64,000 nt of DNA from Myxococcales bacterium. Lineage in GTDB: Bacteria; Myxococcota_A; UBA9160; UBA4427. The position numbers were made by a program, and so were the translations under genes. Below, piece by piece: positions 54,172 to 62,402 of the stretch (position 1 is the first letter of the stretch; every line of letters begins with the position of its first letter). A model generated the notes under the pieces. The model was not told the origin of the DNA, ran no database searches, and was given only the letters and a program-made list of their open reading frames with translations. Location: assembly GCA_014240165.1 (NCBI GenBank), contig JAAZXM010000004.1, positions 62,001 through 126,000 of the forward strand. Reading direction: 5' to 3'.

Positions 54172-54936
54172 ATGTCCGCTCCCCAGGCAGCGCCCGGCGA
54201 AATCGCCGGTTGGCCGATCCTGAAGATCCAATACAAGACCGACGCCGACAAGATCGCGGCGCTGCTGCCGCCGGGCATCGAGCCGAGTGATACTTCGAAC
54301 GTCCACCTGAATATCTACAATGTGCCGGTTCCGGATGAGCCCGAGAAGGGTGTTCTCATCATGGTGGATGCCGAGTATCGCGGCACGAAGGGGCTCTATT
54401 CCATCGGTTACGGGATCGACCAGGAATCCGCCATCATGATCAGCCACGATATGAATGGCCAGCCGAAATACCCCTGCGAGATCGAGTATTACCGCATGGG
54501 CGACCGCGTCACCGCGCGCTGCACCCATCAGGGGTATACCTTCATCGAGTTCAGCGGGGACGTCACCGGCCCGGATAATGATCTTCCCGAGTACGAAGAG
54601 AACGAGTGGTGGGTCAAGGTTTCCCGCGCGGTGGGAGGAGCCGAGAAGAGCTACGACTTCCCGCCCCATGCCGTGCGCGTGCGGAGCAGCTACGCGACGA
54701 CCTATCGCGAGAATGTCGACGGCGCGCTCCGCCTCTTGGAAAGCCCCTGGGATCCGATCCATAACCTGTTGCCCGTTCGGGAATATCTATCCGCGCAGTT
54801 GGATACGCCCGCATGGCTCGGCCGGGAGATCACCCTGGAGGGCGCGCTGGATCCGGACGCGTTCTGGCCCCATATCGACACCATTGGGGGTTCGCGCTGG
54901 CCCGGCGAGCAGGGAGGCCCCATCCGCAGCCGCTGA
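54172..54936 (+). CDS. Acetoacetate decarboxylase-family protein
   Basis: 254 residues with AAGGAG 8 nt before the ATG. The family fold is apparent: GWPILKIQYKTDADKIAALLPPGIEP, LNIYNVPVP and LIMVDAEYRGTKGLYSIGYGID. A G-x-P-K stretch (GQPKYP) sits where the Schiff-base lysine of acetoacetate decarboxylases is expected. Some family members are oxaloacetate or other beta-keto-acid decarboxylases, or non-decarboxylating aldolase-like enzymes, so the exact substrate is uncertain. It converges with the operon ending at 54952 and may complete a fatty-acyl or isoprenoid route ending in acetoacetate-like intermediates. Confidence 0.8.
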   Translation: MSAPQAAPGEIAGWPILKIQYKTDADKIAALLPPGIEPSDTSNVHLNIYNVPVPDEPEKGVLIMVDAEYRGTKGLYSIGYGIDQESAIMISHDMNGQPKYPCEIEYYRMGDRVTARCTHQGYTFIEFSGDVTGPDNDLPEYEENEWWVKVSRAVGGAEKSYDFPPHAVRVRSSYATTYRENVDGALRLLESPWDPIHNLLPVREYLSAQLDTPAWLGREITLEGALDPDAFWPHIDTIGGSRWPGEQGGPIRSR

Positions 54937-54951
54937 CGCGGAAGGCGCGCC

Positions 54952-56364
54952 CTAGAAGACCCGGAAGCGTTTGTGCACGTGGGCCTCGCGTAAGGCGATC
55001 TGCTCTCGGCGTTCCTGCGCGGAAACCGTGCGGGTTTCTGCGTGGAGATGTTCGCGAATCTCCGCGAAGGGAACCCTCTTGGCCGAGATCTCGGGCCATT
55101 GGTCAGGAGGCGGCGTTTCGCTGTAGGCCCAGCGCGGGGTGAGGAAGCCCTCGGCGTGGCCCGTGGTGTCGAGCCAGTTCGGCACGCCCGGATCACGGTG
55201 CGCCACGACCAGGCGAATGACGCCGTCGGGGTCGACCTCGCTCTGGTTTCCGTTGAGGCTGCCGAAGGTGCTGGCGTATTCGATGGATTCGCCCCAGAGG
55301 TTGGCGATCTGAAAGCCGTAATATTGTGGTGGATGGGGAATCCGGTTTTCGATCACCAGGGCCTCTTCGGGCCCGAGTTCAAAGACGCCGCCGGCATAGA
55401 GGTTCGTGCTCATGCCGCCTCCAGTCGAACCCGCCGCAGCGTTGATCGTATTGAACCCATTGCGGGGGAATTCGACGCCCGGGATGCTGCCCTCGCGCGG
55501 CCCGTAGACCCCCATCAGAACCGTCCAGAATGCATTCCAGAAATGCATCTGTCCCCGGACGAGTTCGCCGCAGCGGCGGAGTTCGGCGGCGGCTTGCTCC
55601 GGGGTGTATTCGGGCAGCGCTGGCTGCTGGTCGGCGACGCGCGTGAGTGAGAGATGGATCGGCTCTTCGCGTTGCCAGTCGTTGAAGAGCTGGCGTCCGC
55701 TGATATAGAGCGCGAAGCGATCGTTGGGGGTATCGGGTTCGAAAGGATGCGGCTTTTTTACGGTCTTGAGGGTGGAGATGAAATTGCCCCGATGGCCCGC
55801 TGGGCGTTCCGGGGCGAGAAGGATTTCGAAATCGCCCTCGGGCCCGACCTCGATCTGGCTCGAGTCGAGGCGGCCGGTCAGGGTCTTGACCCCGGGTGCG
55901 AGTTCCTTCAAATCGCCTGAGTCGCCCGCGAGCACACCCGCGCTGGCTTCGAAGATCAGGTAATGGGGTGCCCGGGGGCCCTCGGGCGCCGGGGCCTCAC
56001 CTCGCCACTCGCGGTGATCGTGGACACGGCCTCGAATTACGTAGTGCTCGCGCCCGTCGATGGGGGCGTAGAAGTAGATCGCGTCGGCGTTATCGATGGT
56101 GGCGCGGTTGATAATGGAGAGCGCGTTGCGAAACGCTGGGCGTGCGGGGTCCTCGTGAAAGGCGCGTTCGATGGCGCTGTGCGCGAAGCCCATCAGGTAG
56201 CGATAGCCCTCGGCCAGGTTGCGCGGGTTCTGAGGGGCGGGCATGAGTTCGGGTTGGTCGATAGCGTTTCGCGCCTGCTCGAGGCTCGCCATCATGTCAT
56301 CCCAGGCGTCGCGCAGATCCGCCGCTGCATCGCTGCTGGCCCGTTCCTTGGAAGCGTTCTTCAT
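54952..56364 (-). CDS. Hypothetical protein, DUF1214-like
   Basis: About 470 residues from an ATG at 56364, which overlaps the stop of the sulfotransferase (ATGA). A helical N-terminus (LRDAWDDMMASLEQARNAID) is followed by beta-rich blocks ATIDNADAIYFYAPIDGREHYVIRGR, FEILLAPERPAGHRGNFIS and MSTNLYAGGVFELGPEEALVIENRIP, which resemble DUF1214-type proteins of unknown role. No signal peptide. Third gene of the SDR-sulfotransferase operon; the coupling argues for a shared function. Catalysis cannot be inferred. Confidence 0.65.
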   Translation of the reverse strand: MKNASKERASSDAAADLRDAWDDMMASLEQARNAIDQPELMPAPQNPRNLAEGYRYLMGFAHSAIERAFHEDPARPAFRNALSIINRATIDNADAIYFYAPIDGREHYVIRGRVHDHREWRGEAPAPEGPRAPHYLIFEASAGVLAGDSGDLKELAPGVKTLTGRLDSSQIEVGPEGDFEILLAPERPAGHRGNFISTLKTVKKPHPFEPDTPNDRFALYISGRQLFNDWQREEPIHLSLTRVADQQPALPEYTPEQAAAELRRCGELVRGQMHFWNAFWTVLMGVYGPREGSIPGVEFPRNGFNTINAAAGSTGGGMSTNLYAGGVFELGPEEALVIENRIPHPPQYYGFQIANLWGESIEYASTFGSLNGNQSEVDPDGVIRLVVAHRDPGVPNWLDTTGHAEGFLTPRWAYSETPPPDQWPEISAKRVPFAEIREHLHAETRTVSAQERREQIALREAHVHKRFRVF

Positions 56365-57539
56365 CCGGGTTCTCCACCTGCGGCGGGTTCGGCGGGCGGG
56401 CCGCTCTGGGCATCCCACTGAAAGCGTTCGAAGAGATCGCCGAGCTGATCTCGAATCACGTCTCCTTCGAGGCCGAATTCGGCAAGGCTGTAGCTGTGGC
56501 TCGTTTTGTGTTTCTGTTCGCGCTTGCCCTCGCCCTGGAGCCGGTGGCGGAAGGCATCGCTCATGGGGAGATCCAATTCACGGTAGACGTTCTCGATGGT
56601 GGCGGCGGGGTCGGAAATGAGTTCGCGGTAGTCGACGACCGCCCCGGGAGTACTTGGATTCGCCTCCAGGCATTCCAGGGGATGCTGATAGGAATGCCAG
56701 GACTGCTCTGCGAGGATCCGCAGGCAATTGCGCATTTTTTCCTCCTCCCACCCCATCTGGCCCCAGCCCGATCGCACCAGCTTGAGCAGGCTCGGGATGG
56801 TTTCGCGCGGATCGCGCACGTTCACCACGAAGCGGGCGTCCGGGAACGATTCGAGGAGCGATGCCACACGTCCGGCCCAGAGGGGGTTCTTGGCCAGGTG
56901 AATCTTGTTCGGCCCGTTGAGATAGAGCTGGCGCCTTACGCATTCGCGGTAGAAGGCGTTGTAGCGCCGCCGCCGCTTCTCGGGCCAATCGTTCATATGA
57001 TAGAAGTCGAGATCCCCCATATAGGGCATCTTGGTGATCCAGAAGCCCGAGGCCATGGAGTAGTAGAGGGAGATATCGTCTTCCTCGGGGATGGTGAGAC
57101 CCATCTCGTGCATATGGCGATGGGCGCCGTAGCGACGCTCCTCCCACGCGCGGACCCGCCTGGCCAGGCGTCCGCCCAGCCATTGCTGATCCAGTGCGAT
57201 GCCGAGGCGGATCAGTTTTTTCTGGAGCAGGGAGGGGAAGTAGCACTCGTAGAGGAGGAAGGAGCTGAAGCGTCCCTCGTCCCCGCTCATCAGGCGATGG
57301 GTCAGGGTGGTTCCGCTGCGCGCGTGCCCCACCATGAAGACAGGGGCTTCAACCTTGACCTGCCAAAGGCGCGGAAAGAGGATGCCATCGAGAAAGAAGC
57401 AGAGGGCATGGAAAGTCGAAACCAAAGGAACGGCGAGGCAGAGGATCGCGAGGAAGTAATAACGCGCGGCGGGAATCTTCTCATTCCACGCCAGGCTGAT
57501 CATCTTTCGGTAATTGGCGAAATCAAAGAAGAAGATCAA
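56361..57539 (-). CDS. Sulfotransferase family protein
   Basis: 392 residues from a TTG overlapping the SDR stop (TTGA); an ATG at 57503 is possible. The PAPS-binding 5'-phosphosulfate loop is VGHARSGTTLTHRLM near residue 70, and the 3'-phosphate-binding segment is FPDARFVVNVRDPRETIPSLL near 225. An N-terminal hydrophobic stretch (YYFLAILCLAVPLVSTF) may anchor it to the membrane. It should transfer sulfate from PAPS to a hydroxyl or amine. Placed between an SDR and a DUF1214-like gene, and in a window with alkylsulfatase-like genes, it may sulfate a lipid or steroid-type alcohol; the acceptor is unknown. Confidence 0.85.
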   Translation of the reverse strand: MIFFFDFANYRKMISLAWNEKIPAARYYFLAILCLAVPLVSTFHALCFFLDGILFPRLWQVKVEAPVFMVGHARSGTTLTHRLMSGDEGRFSSFLLYECYFPSLLQKKLIRLGIALDQQWLGGRLARRVRAWEERRYGAHRHMHEMGLTIPEEDDISLYYSMASGFWITKMPYMGDLDFYHMNDWPEKRRRRYNAFYRECVRRQLYLNGPNKIHLAKNPLWAGRVASLLESFPDARFVVNVRDPRETIPSLLKLVRSGWGQMGWEEEKMRNCLRILAEQSWHSYQHPLECLEANPSTPGAVVDYRELISDPAATIENVYRELDLPMSDAFRHRLQGEGKREQKHKTSHSYSLAEFGLEGDVIRDQLGDLFERFQWDAQSGPPAEPAAGGEPG

Positions 57540-58387
57540 GCCGTGGCCTCGAGATCCGCCTCCATGAAGGCGTCGCCGATCACCGCTTTGCCATCCAGGC
57601 TATGCACCTTGCCCCCGGTGGCGTGGACGATATCGCGGCTGTAGATCACCCGGCCCACGTGTCTTCCAGTGCAGAGTTCGAGCGCGCCTTCGGCCATCAT
57701 CTCCACGGGTTCGACCATGTCGGGGTTTCGTCGGCCGATATCCCGCACGTAATCCGCACCTTGGGTGAGCACGATGGCGGTGGGCGCCATGGCGTTGACG
57801 AAGATGCCGTATTCGGCGACCTCGTCTGCGAGAGCCAGGGTATAGCGATCCAGGGCAGCCTTCGTCGCACCATAAGGCCCGATGATGAGCGCGGCCTCTT
57901 TCGAATCCCGGTAGGGGACAGCGGGCTGATACGCGGTGGCGCTGCTGATGTTGAGGATCCATCCGGCGCCCCGCTCACGCATGGAGGGGATCGCCTGCTG
58001 GGCGAGGTCCACCGGGGCGTTGACGTTGAGGTCGTACATGAAGCTGCGGTCTTCGTGACTGGCCTGGCTCGGCAATTTCATACGCGCGCCCGCGGCATTG
58101 TTCACCAGGATATCGATGGGGCCGAATGCCTCGGCGGCTCGGGCAATCAGGTCGCTCCGGGCGCCGGCGTCCGAGAGATCGGTGGCGACTGCGGCGGCTC
58201 GGCCGCCGTCGGATTCGATTTGCGCCACCGAATCCTCGAGGGTGCCCTCGAGATTTCCGTGGGCACCCATGCGCGACGCTGAGAGAACGACCGACGCGCC
58301 CTCGGCGGATAGGCGACGCGCGATGGCGCGTCCGATGCCCCGGCTTGCGCCGGTGATGAATGCGACTTTACCTTTACACTTCGCCAT
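57536..58387 (-). CDS. Short-chain dehydrogenase/reductase
   Basis: 283 residues. Cofactor loop TGASRGIG (12-19), acidic-free second strand with SASRMGAHGN (NADP-type), NNAAGARMKL near 94, SSATAY with the catalytic Ser near 145 and Y-G-A-T-K as the active Tyr/Lys near 168. The C-terminal half is somewhat longer than FabG. It is the first gene of a three-gene operon with overlapping stops and starts to a sulfotransferase and a DUF1214-like gene. It probably produces or consumes the alcohol that is sulfated. Substrate unknown. Confidence 0.88.
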   Translation of the reverse strand: MAKCKGKVAFITGASRGIGRAIARRLSAEGASVVLSASRMGAHGNLEGTLEDSVAQIESDGGRAAAVATDLSDAGARSDLIARAAEAFGPIDILVNNAAGARMKLPSQASHEDRSFMYDLNVNAPVDLAQQAIPSMRERGAGWILNISSATAYQPAVPYRDSKEAALIIGPYGATKAALDRYTLALADEVAEYGIFVNAMAPTAIVLTQGADYVRDIGRRNPDMVEPVEMMAEGALELCTGRHVGRVIYSRDIVHATGGKVHSLDGKAVIGDAFMEADLEATA

Positions 58388-58467
58388 GCTGGGCCGCCTT
58401 TCGGTGACGTAGGCCGTCAGCGAATGCTTCGCCCGGGCCCGCGATATTTCACGGCTGGCCTTCGAGC

Positions 58468-59115
58468 CTAGAACTCCGGGCGCTGGTCGGTTTCGCCGGC
58501 CATGTAGGCGCGCATCTCGTCGGATGTGCCCCGGGCCGCGGCCTCGGCGATGGCCTCGGCAATTTCAGGCGGCGTCGCGCGAACCTGCCGCATTCCATCC
58601 ATGACCTCGGGGGGGGTTGAGTTCACTTGCCGCGCCGCTTCTTCGATCTCGACGGGGATGGGGGCGGGTTGTTGGAGTTCCTCGACTATCTCGGGCGGCA
58701 GTCCGGGGTTCTCCCTGGCCCGGGCGGTGCCGAAGTTGATGGCCTCCAGGGAGCGGGCGATCTGGCGGGCCCGCTCCGCCTTGGCGGCATTGAAATCGTC
58801 TGCGGGATCTTCGGATTCGGATTCCGCGAGAGTATTCGACCGGGGCGTTTCCTCGGGTCGGGGCGGTGCCGGAGGTTGAGTTTTCGCTTCGGCGCTCATG
58901 GACGAGCTTTTCTCTTCGGCGACCGGGTCGTCTGAGGCGGGCGCCATGGGCTCGGCCTGCAGTTCCTCGCGGGCGACTTCCGGCGGGGCCGCCGTCGAGG
59001 CTTGAGTTGGCGCCTGGGACTCCTGGCGGAGGGTCAGCCAAAGTCCCACCACCGCCAGCAAGGCGAGGATGACCCAGCCCAGGCGGCGGAATTGCGGCGG
59101 CGATGGTTGGGCCAT
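58468..59115 (-). CDS. Hypothetical membrane-anchored protein with PPE[IV] repeat motif
   Basis: 215 residues. An N-terminal helix (LGWVILALLAVVGLWLTL, residues 12-29) is followed by a low-complexity linker rich in Pro, Ala, Glu and Ser, then a C-terminal part in which LPPEIVEEL, IPVEIEEAA, TPPEVMDGM and TPPEIAEAI recur about every 15-16 residues. Such a tail could bind a partner. It lies between an SDR operon and the exosortase, all on the minus strand, but does not resemble known exosortase-associated genes. No family recognised. Confidence 0.6.
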   Translation of the reverse strand: MAQPSPPQFRRLGWVILALLAVVGLWLTLRQESQAPTQASTAAPPEVAREELQAEPMAPASDDPVAEEKSSSMSAEAKTQPPAPPRPEETPRSNTLAESESEDPADDFNAAKAERARQIARSLEAINFGTARARENPGLPPEIVEELQQPAPIPVEIEEAARQVNSTPPEVMDGMRQVRATPPEIAEAIAEAAARGTSDEMRAYMAGETDQRPEF

Positions 59116-59225
59116 ATTTCTTCTACCTCGGTTACCAGAAGAGCAGCAACCCTAGCGCGGAGGGTCCTCACTCGCAGGCAAGCTCCGGGGCGACCGCAGG
59201 GAGACACGCCGCGGGCGCCTGCAGA

Positions 59226-60893
59226 TCAAAACGGCTCGGGTGGCTCGATCGCGTCCAGCCATGGCCGGAGTGCGGCCGAAAACGATCGAAGCGTCTCCTC
59301 GGCTCTTCGCCGTTCAGCGGCCGCCGGGCTCGCCGCGGAGGTACTGATCCGAACCAATACGAGCTGACGCGAGGGAACCAGGTCGCTGTGCTCGATCGCG
59401 AAGAACCCGCCGAGGGCTTCTCGCCAGAAACTCGGGTCGCCGAGAATCCAGCAGTAGCTGACCACCTCTTCGAAGTCCCTCCGGAGCAGGGAAGCCACCA
59501 CCGGCGGCGCCACGCCTTCGAGGTGCAGGGTTTCCTGCTCGCGAATCGAGAAACCCGGGCCGGGCAGCACAGTCCGGGGGGAGAGCAAGCTGGTGTGGCG
59601 GCGCTGCAGGTTGTCGGTGGCGACGAAGAGTTCGACCCGGCGGGTACCCTGAGTGTATGACCGGTGGATCCAGTGGTTCGGGTGGATCGATCCCATGGCG
59701 TGCTTGTCGGTCTTGAGAGGCTTTCCGCGCCAGCCGTCGATTTCCACGGGGATGCGGTAGGGCACCCAGTCGAGCACGGGCGTCCGCTGCCAGGGTTGAA
59801 TCGCCCATCCGCCGACCAGCAAGAACGCGAGAAAGCTCGCTACAGCGAGCGCTCGGCGATTTCGGGGAGTAGCCACGGCGCTCTCGTCGCCGCTGTGATC
59901 GGCGGGTTCTCGAGGGGCGCTCCATCTGGCAAGGTAGGCGGCGTCTGCCGAGAAGCGGCGGACCAGCAGCGAATCCACCGCGGCCAGGAGCAGAACACCG
60001 ACGACGGTCATGATGATGCCCTGTGTTGTGTGGACCGCGGCGATCTCTCCCGCCGGGTTGAGCATCAGGGAGAGCACGCGACCGAGGTTGACCACTGCTC
60101 CGATCAGGGGGGCCGCGAGCAGGAGCAGGGCGGTTTCCGTGCGGCTGCGCTGGAAGAGATCGGCGTATACGATGGCGGCCATCCATAGGGTGCTGATGGT
60201 GCGCAGGCCCGCGCAGTTTTCGATGACCTGAAAAGTCCGCGCCCCGCTCGTGACCACTGTGCCTACGCTCGAGGCCGGGATCCCCAGGAGATCGTTCAGG
60301 ATGAAGGCCGAGGCCTGGGCGTTGGCGAGTTGCATGGGGTAGAGGATCTGGTTGAGGAGCGCCGCCGGAATCGGCACCAGCAGGAGAAGAAAGACCGCGG
60401 GTAGAAACGTCGCCCGAAGCCCCGCCCGTCCGCCCAGGGCTGCTCCGATGCCCAGCGCGATGCCTACGAGGGAGATGAGGAGCAGGTCGGCGGCCCCGGT
60501 ATAGGTGGCCCAGAAATAGAGGGCGGTCGCCGGGATCAGCAGCGCTGCACCGCGCCCGCCGCCCCGAGGCCGAGCCAGAGCTGCAGCCAGCGCTCGGTGC
60601 CGTGTATAGAGGAAGCAGGCGCTGAGCCCGAAAATCAGGGGTGCGGACTGTCCTGTGGGGCGAAAGAACCAGTCCTCCCACGGATCGGGGCCCGGGCGAT
60701 CAGCCGGAAAGGGCTCGTAGGGGATCAGGTTACGGAAGGCAATTGCGCCGGCGACGAGGGCGAAAATCCAGGCCAGTCTATGCCAAGAATTGCTGGAGAA
60801 GGAAGGCATCCTGGAAGACTGTGGCGAAATACCATCATTTGATAGGGGCAACTCGCCGGAGATTTTTTCCGGCTCGTCCGTCGGTCCAGGCAA
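59226..60893 (-). CDS. Exosortase fused to an EpsI (DUF3485) domain
   Basis: 555 residues from a TTG at 60893 with GGGAGGT 6 nt upstream; an ATG at 60809 is possible. Eight or so hydrophobic helices carry the exosortase catalytic triad: the Cys of ENCAGLRTIST (near residue 225), the Arg of NLGRVLSLMLNP and the His of AAVHTTQGIIM. After residue about 330 a soluble periplasmic domain follows (VPYRIPVEIDGWRGKPLK, RRVELFVATDN, FSIREQETLHLEGV), matching EpsI/DUF3485, which in other genomes is either fused or encoded next door. Exosortases cleave and anchor PEP-CTERM proteins; the only candidate substrate in this window is at 17499-20327. Confidence 0.85.
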   Translation of the reverse strand: MPGPTDEPEKISGELPLSNDGISPQSSRMPSFSSNSWHRLAWIFALVAGAIAFRNLIPYEPFPADRPGPDPWEDWFFRPTGQSAPLIFGLSACFLYTRHRALAAALARPRGGGRGAALLIPATALYFWATYTGAADLLLISLVGIALGIGAALGGRAGLRATFLPAVFLLLLVPIPAALLNQILYPMQLANAQASAFILNDLLGIPASSVGTVVTSGARTFQVIENCAGLRTISTLWMAAIVYADLFQRSRTETALLLLAAPLIGAVVNLGRVLSLMLNPAGEIAAVHTTQGIIMTVVGVLLLAAVDSLLVRRFSADAAYLARWSAPREPADHSGDESAVATPRNRRALAVASFLAFLLVGGWAIQPWQRTPVLDWVPYRIPVEIDGWRGKPLKTDKHAMGSIHPNHWIHRSYTQGTRRVELFVATDNLQRRHTSLLSPRTVLPGPGFSIREQETLHLEGVAPPVVASLLRRDFEEVVSYCWILGDPSFWREALGGFFAIEHSDLVPSRQLVLVRISTSAASPAAAERRRAEETLRSFSAALRPWLDAIEPPEPF

Positions 60894-61148
60894 ATCACGA
60901 CCTCCCAGTCTCTATCCCCCAGGGTAGTAGCCGGTCGGGGGTGCCGCTGCTCTTCTGCTGTGGCCGCTAGGGGACCGGGCTCTTCCAGGCGCCGTGCAGG
61001 CTCTGGCTGGCCGGGTCGGGGAGCGCGGCGTCGTCTGCGAGAAAAGACCGCCGCTAGGGTCGAAACCTCGGGACAGCCACCATATCATAGCGGCCTTGAG
61101 GGACAGGCTCGCCTCCACATCCTATTGGCAAATTTGGAGACCCATTAC

Positions 61149-62273
61149 ATGAAATCCGCAACGACTCTTATTTCGCTGGCGCTCGCTTTGGCGCTGGGCG
61201 TGCTCACGGCCCAGACCGCGCTCGCCGGCGGTGGCACACCCGCGGCCCCCGGCGCGTTCGTGGGCGATTTCACCAACGACGGTCGACAGGACGTTCTCAT
61301 CTCCAACGCTGGAGACCTCTGGGTCTACGTGACGGCGACGGATATCGGGACCGGCGGCCCCAATGTAGATGTCGCTGCCAGCGGCCGGATCACTACGTTA
61401 CCGCAGGGTGCCAGCGTAAAAGGCGTGAGCGATTTCAACAACGACGGCTACGCCGACGTGCTCGTCGAAACCGCCGCCGGCGGACTCTCTGTTCTCGTGA
61501 CTGATGGCGGGGTAACGCCCGTCGCGCTCGTTGCGGGCGCTGGGCTCTACGTCGCTCCTCCTGAAGGTTGGGCCGTAATGGGGGCCGCTGATGCCAACGA
61601 CGACGGCAGCGCCGATGTCTACGTCCAAGATGGGGCCGGCGCGATCTACACCTACATCACCACCGACAACGCGGGAAATCCCGAAGCGAACGGCGCCGCG
61701 AGCGGTCTTCCGGTTGTTCTCCCGGCGGATTGGGGGACGGCCGTGGTGGGCGATATCAACGGCGACGGCCGGAGTGATATGGTGGCCGCGAATTCTGTTG
61801 CGACGGGTACGGGCGCAAGCCGGCTCTACGTATTCATCACCGCCGAGGGCGGGATCAGTGTGGACGGGGGCGCGAGCGGGAATCCCGGCGAGACGCCGCC
61901 TGGTTGGTTCTGTTGCGCGGCGGGCAACACGACCCCCGCGACAGTGAGCAATGATCTGGCCACTGGGGATGAGAGCGGCGGTGCCGGTACTGCGACCCAA
62001 CTTTTCGTCTATGCCATGAACGAAGACGGAATCTCGTTCGACATGGGCGCCAGCGCGGCGAACGTAGAGTTGCCCGCGGGCTGGGGGGTTGAGGGCCTGG
62101 GCGATTTCAACAACGATGACATCGTGGACACCCTCGCTGTGAACGACGCAGACGGGAGCCTGGTGGTCTTCTTGAACAGCGGGCCCGGAGCGGTCAGCGG
62201 TACGCCCTTCCTGACCGCGATGCCGAATGGCTGGTCCGTCGCGTCATTCCAGGGCATGGCGGCAGGGGAGTAA
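61149..62273 (+). CDS. Secreted FG-GAP/VCBS-repeat protein
   Basis: 374 residues from an ATG with TTGGAGA upstream. A signal peptide (LISLALALALGVLTAQTALA) ends near residue 26. The mature part has repeated Ca-binding FG-GAP-type units: VGDFTNDGRQDVLI, VSDFNNDGYADVLV, MGAADANDDGSADVYV, VGDINGDGRSDMVA and LGDFNNDDIVDTLA, each with the D-x-N-x-D-G-x-x-D pattern. Spacing is about 50-75 residues, so a multi-bladed propeller is likely. No PEP-CTERM tail or other anchor is visible at the C-terminus (WSVASFQGMAAGE). It is divergent from the exosortase gene and ends in a strong terminator. Confidence 0.82.
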   Translation: MKSATTLISLALALALGVLTAQTALAGGGTPAAPGAFVGDFTNDGRQDVLISNAGDLWVYVTATDIGTGGPNVDVAASGRITTLPQGASVKGVSDFNNDGYADVLVETAAGGLSVLVTDGGVTPVALVAGAGLYVAPPEGWAVMGAADANDDGSADVYVQDGAGAIYTYITTDNAGNPEANGAASGLPVVLPADWGTAVVGDINGDGRSDMVAANSVATGTGASRLYVFITAEGGISVDGGASGNPGETPPGWFCCAAGNTTPATVSNDLATGDESGGAGTATQLFVYAMNEDGISFDMGASAANVELPAGWGVEGLGDFNNDDIVDTLAVNDADGSLVVFLNSGPGAVSGTPFLTAMPNGWSVASFQGMAAGE

Positions 62274-62306
62274 GCCGACGCATTTGGGCGTGATCCGAGC
62301 GATGAT

Positions 62307-62338
62307 GAACCCCCCGACGCGCAGGCGCCGGGGGGTTC
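62307..62338 (+). terminator. Intrinsic (Rho-independent) terminator
   Basis: GAACCCCCCG (62307-62316) and CGGGGGGTTC (62329-62338) form a perfect 10-bp stem with a 12-nt loop, followed directly by TTGTTTTG. It lies 33 nt after the FG-GAP gene stop and before the repeat protein, so the two are probably transcribed separately. Confidence 0.85.
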
Positions 62339-62402
62339 TTGTTTTGTCTGACGCTCCGCCGGTACTCGCTGCCGCGGGACCGTTGCTCGAAGCCCGGCGA
62401 CC

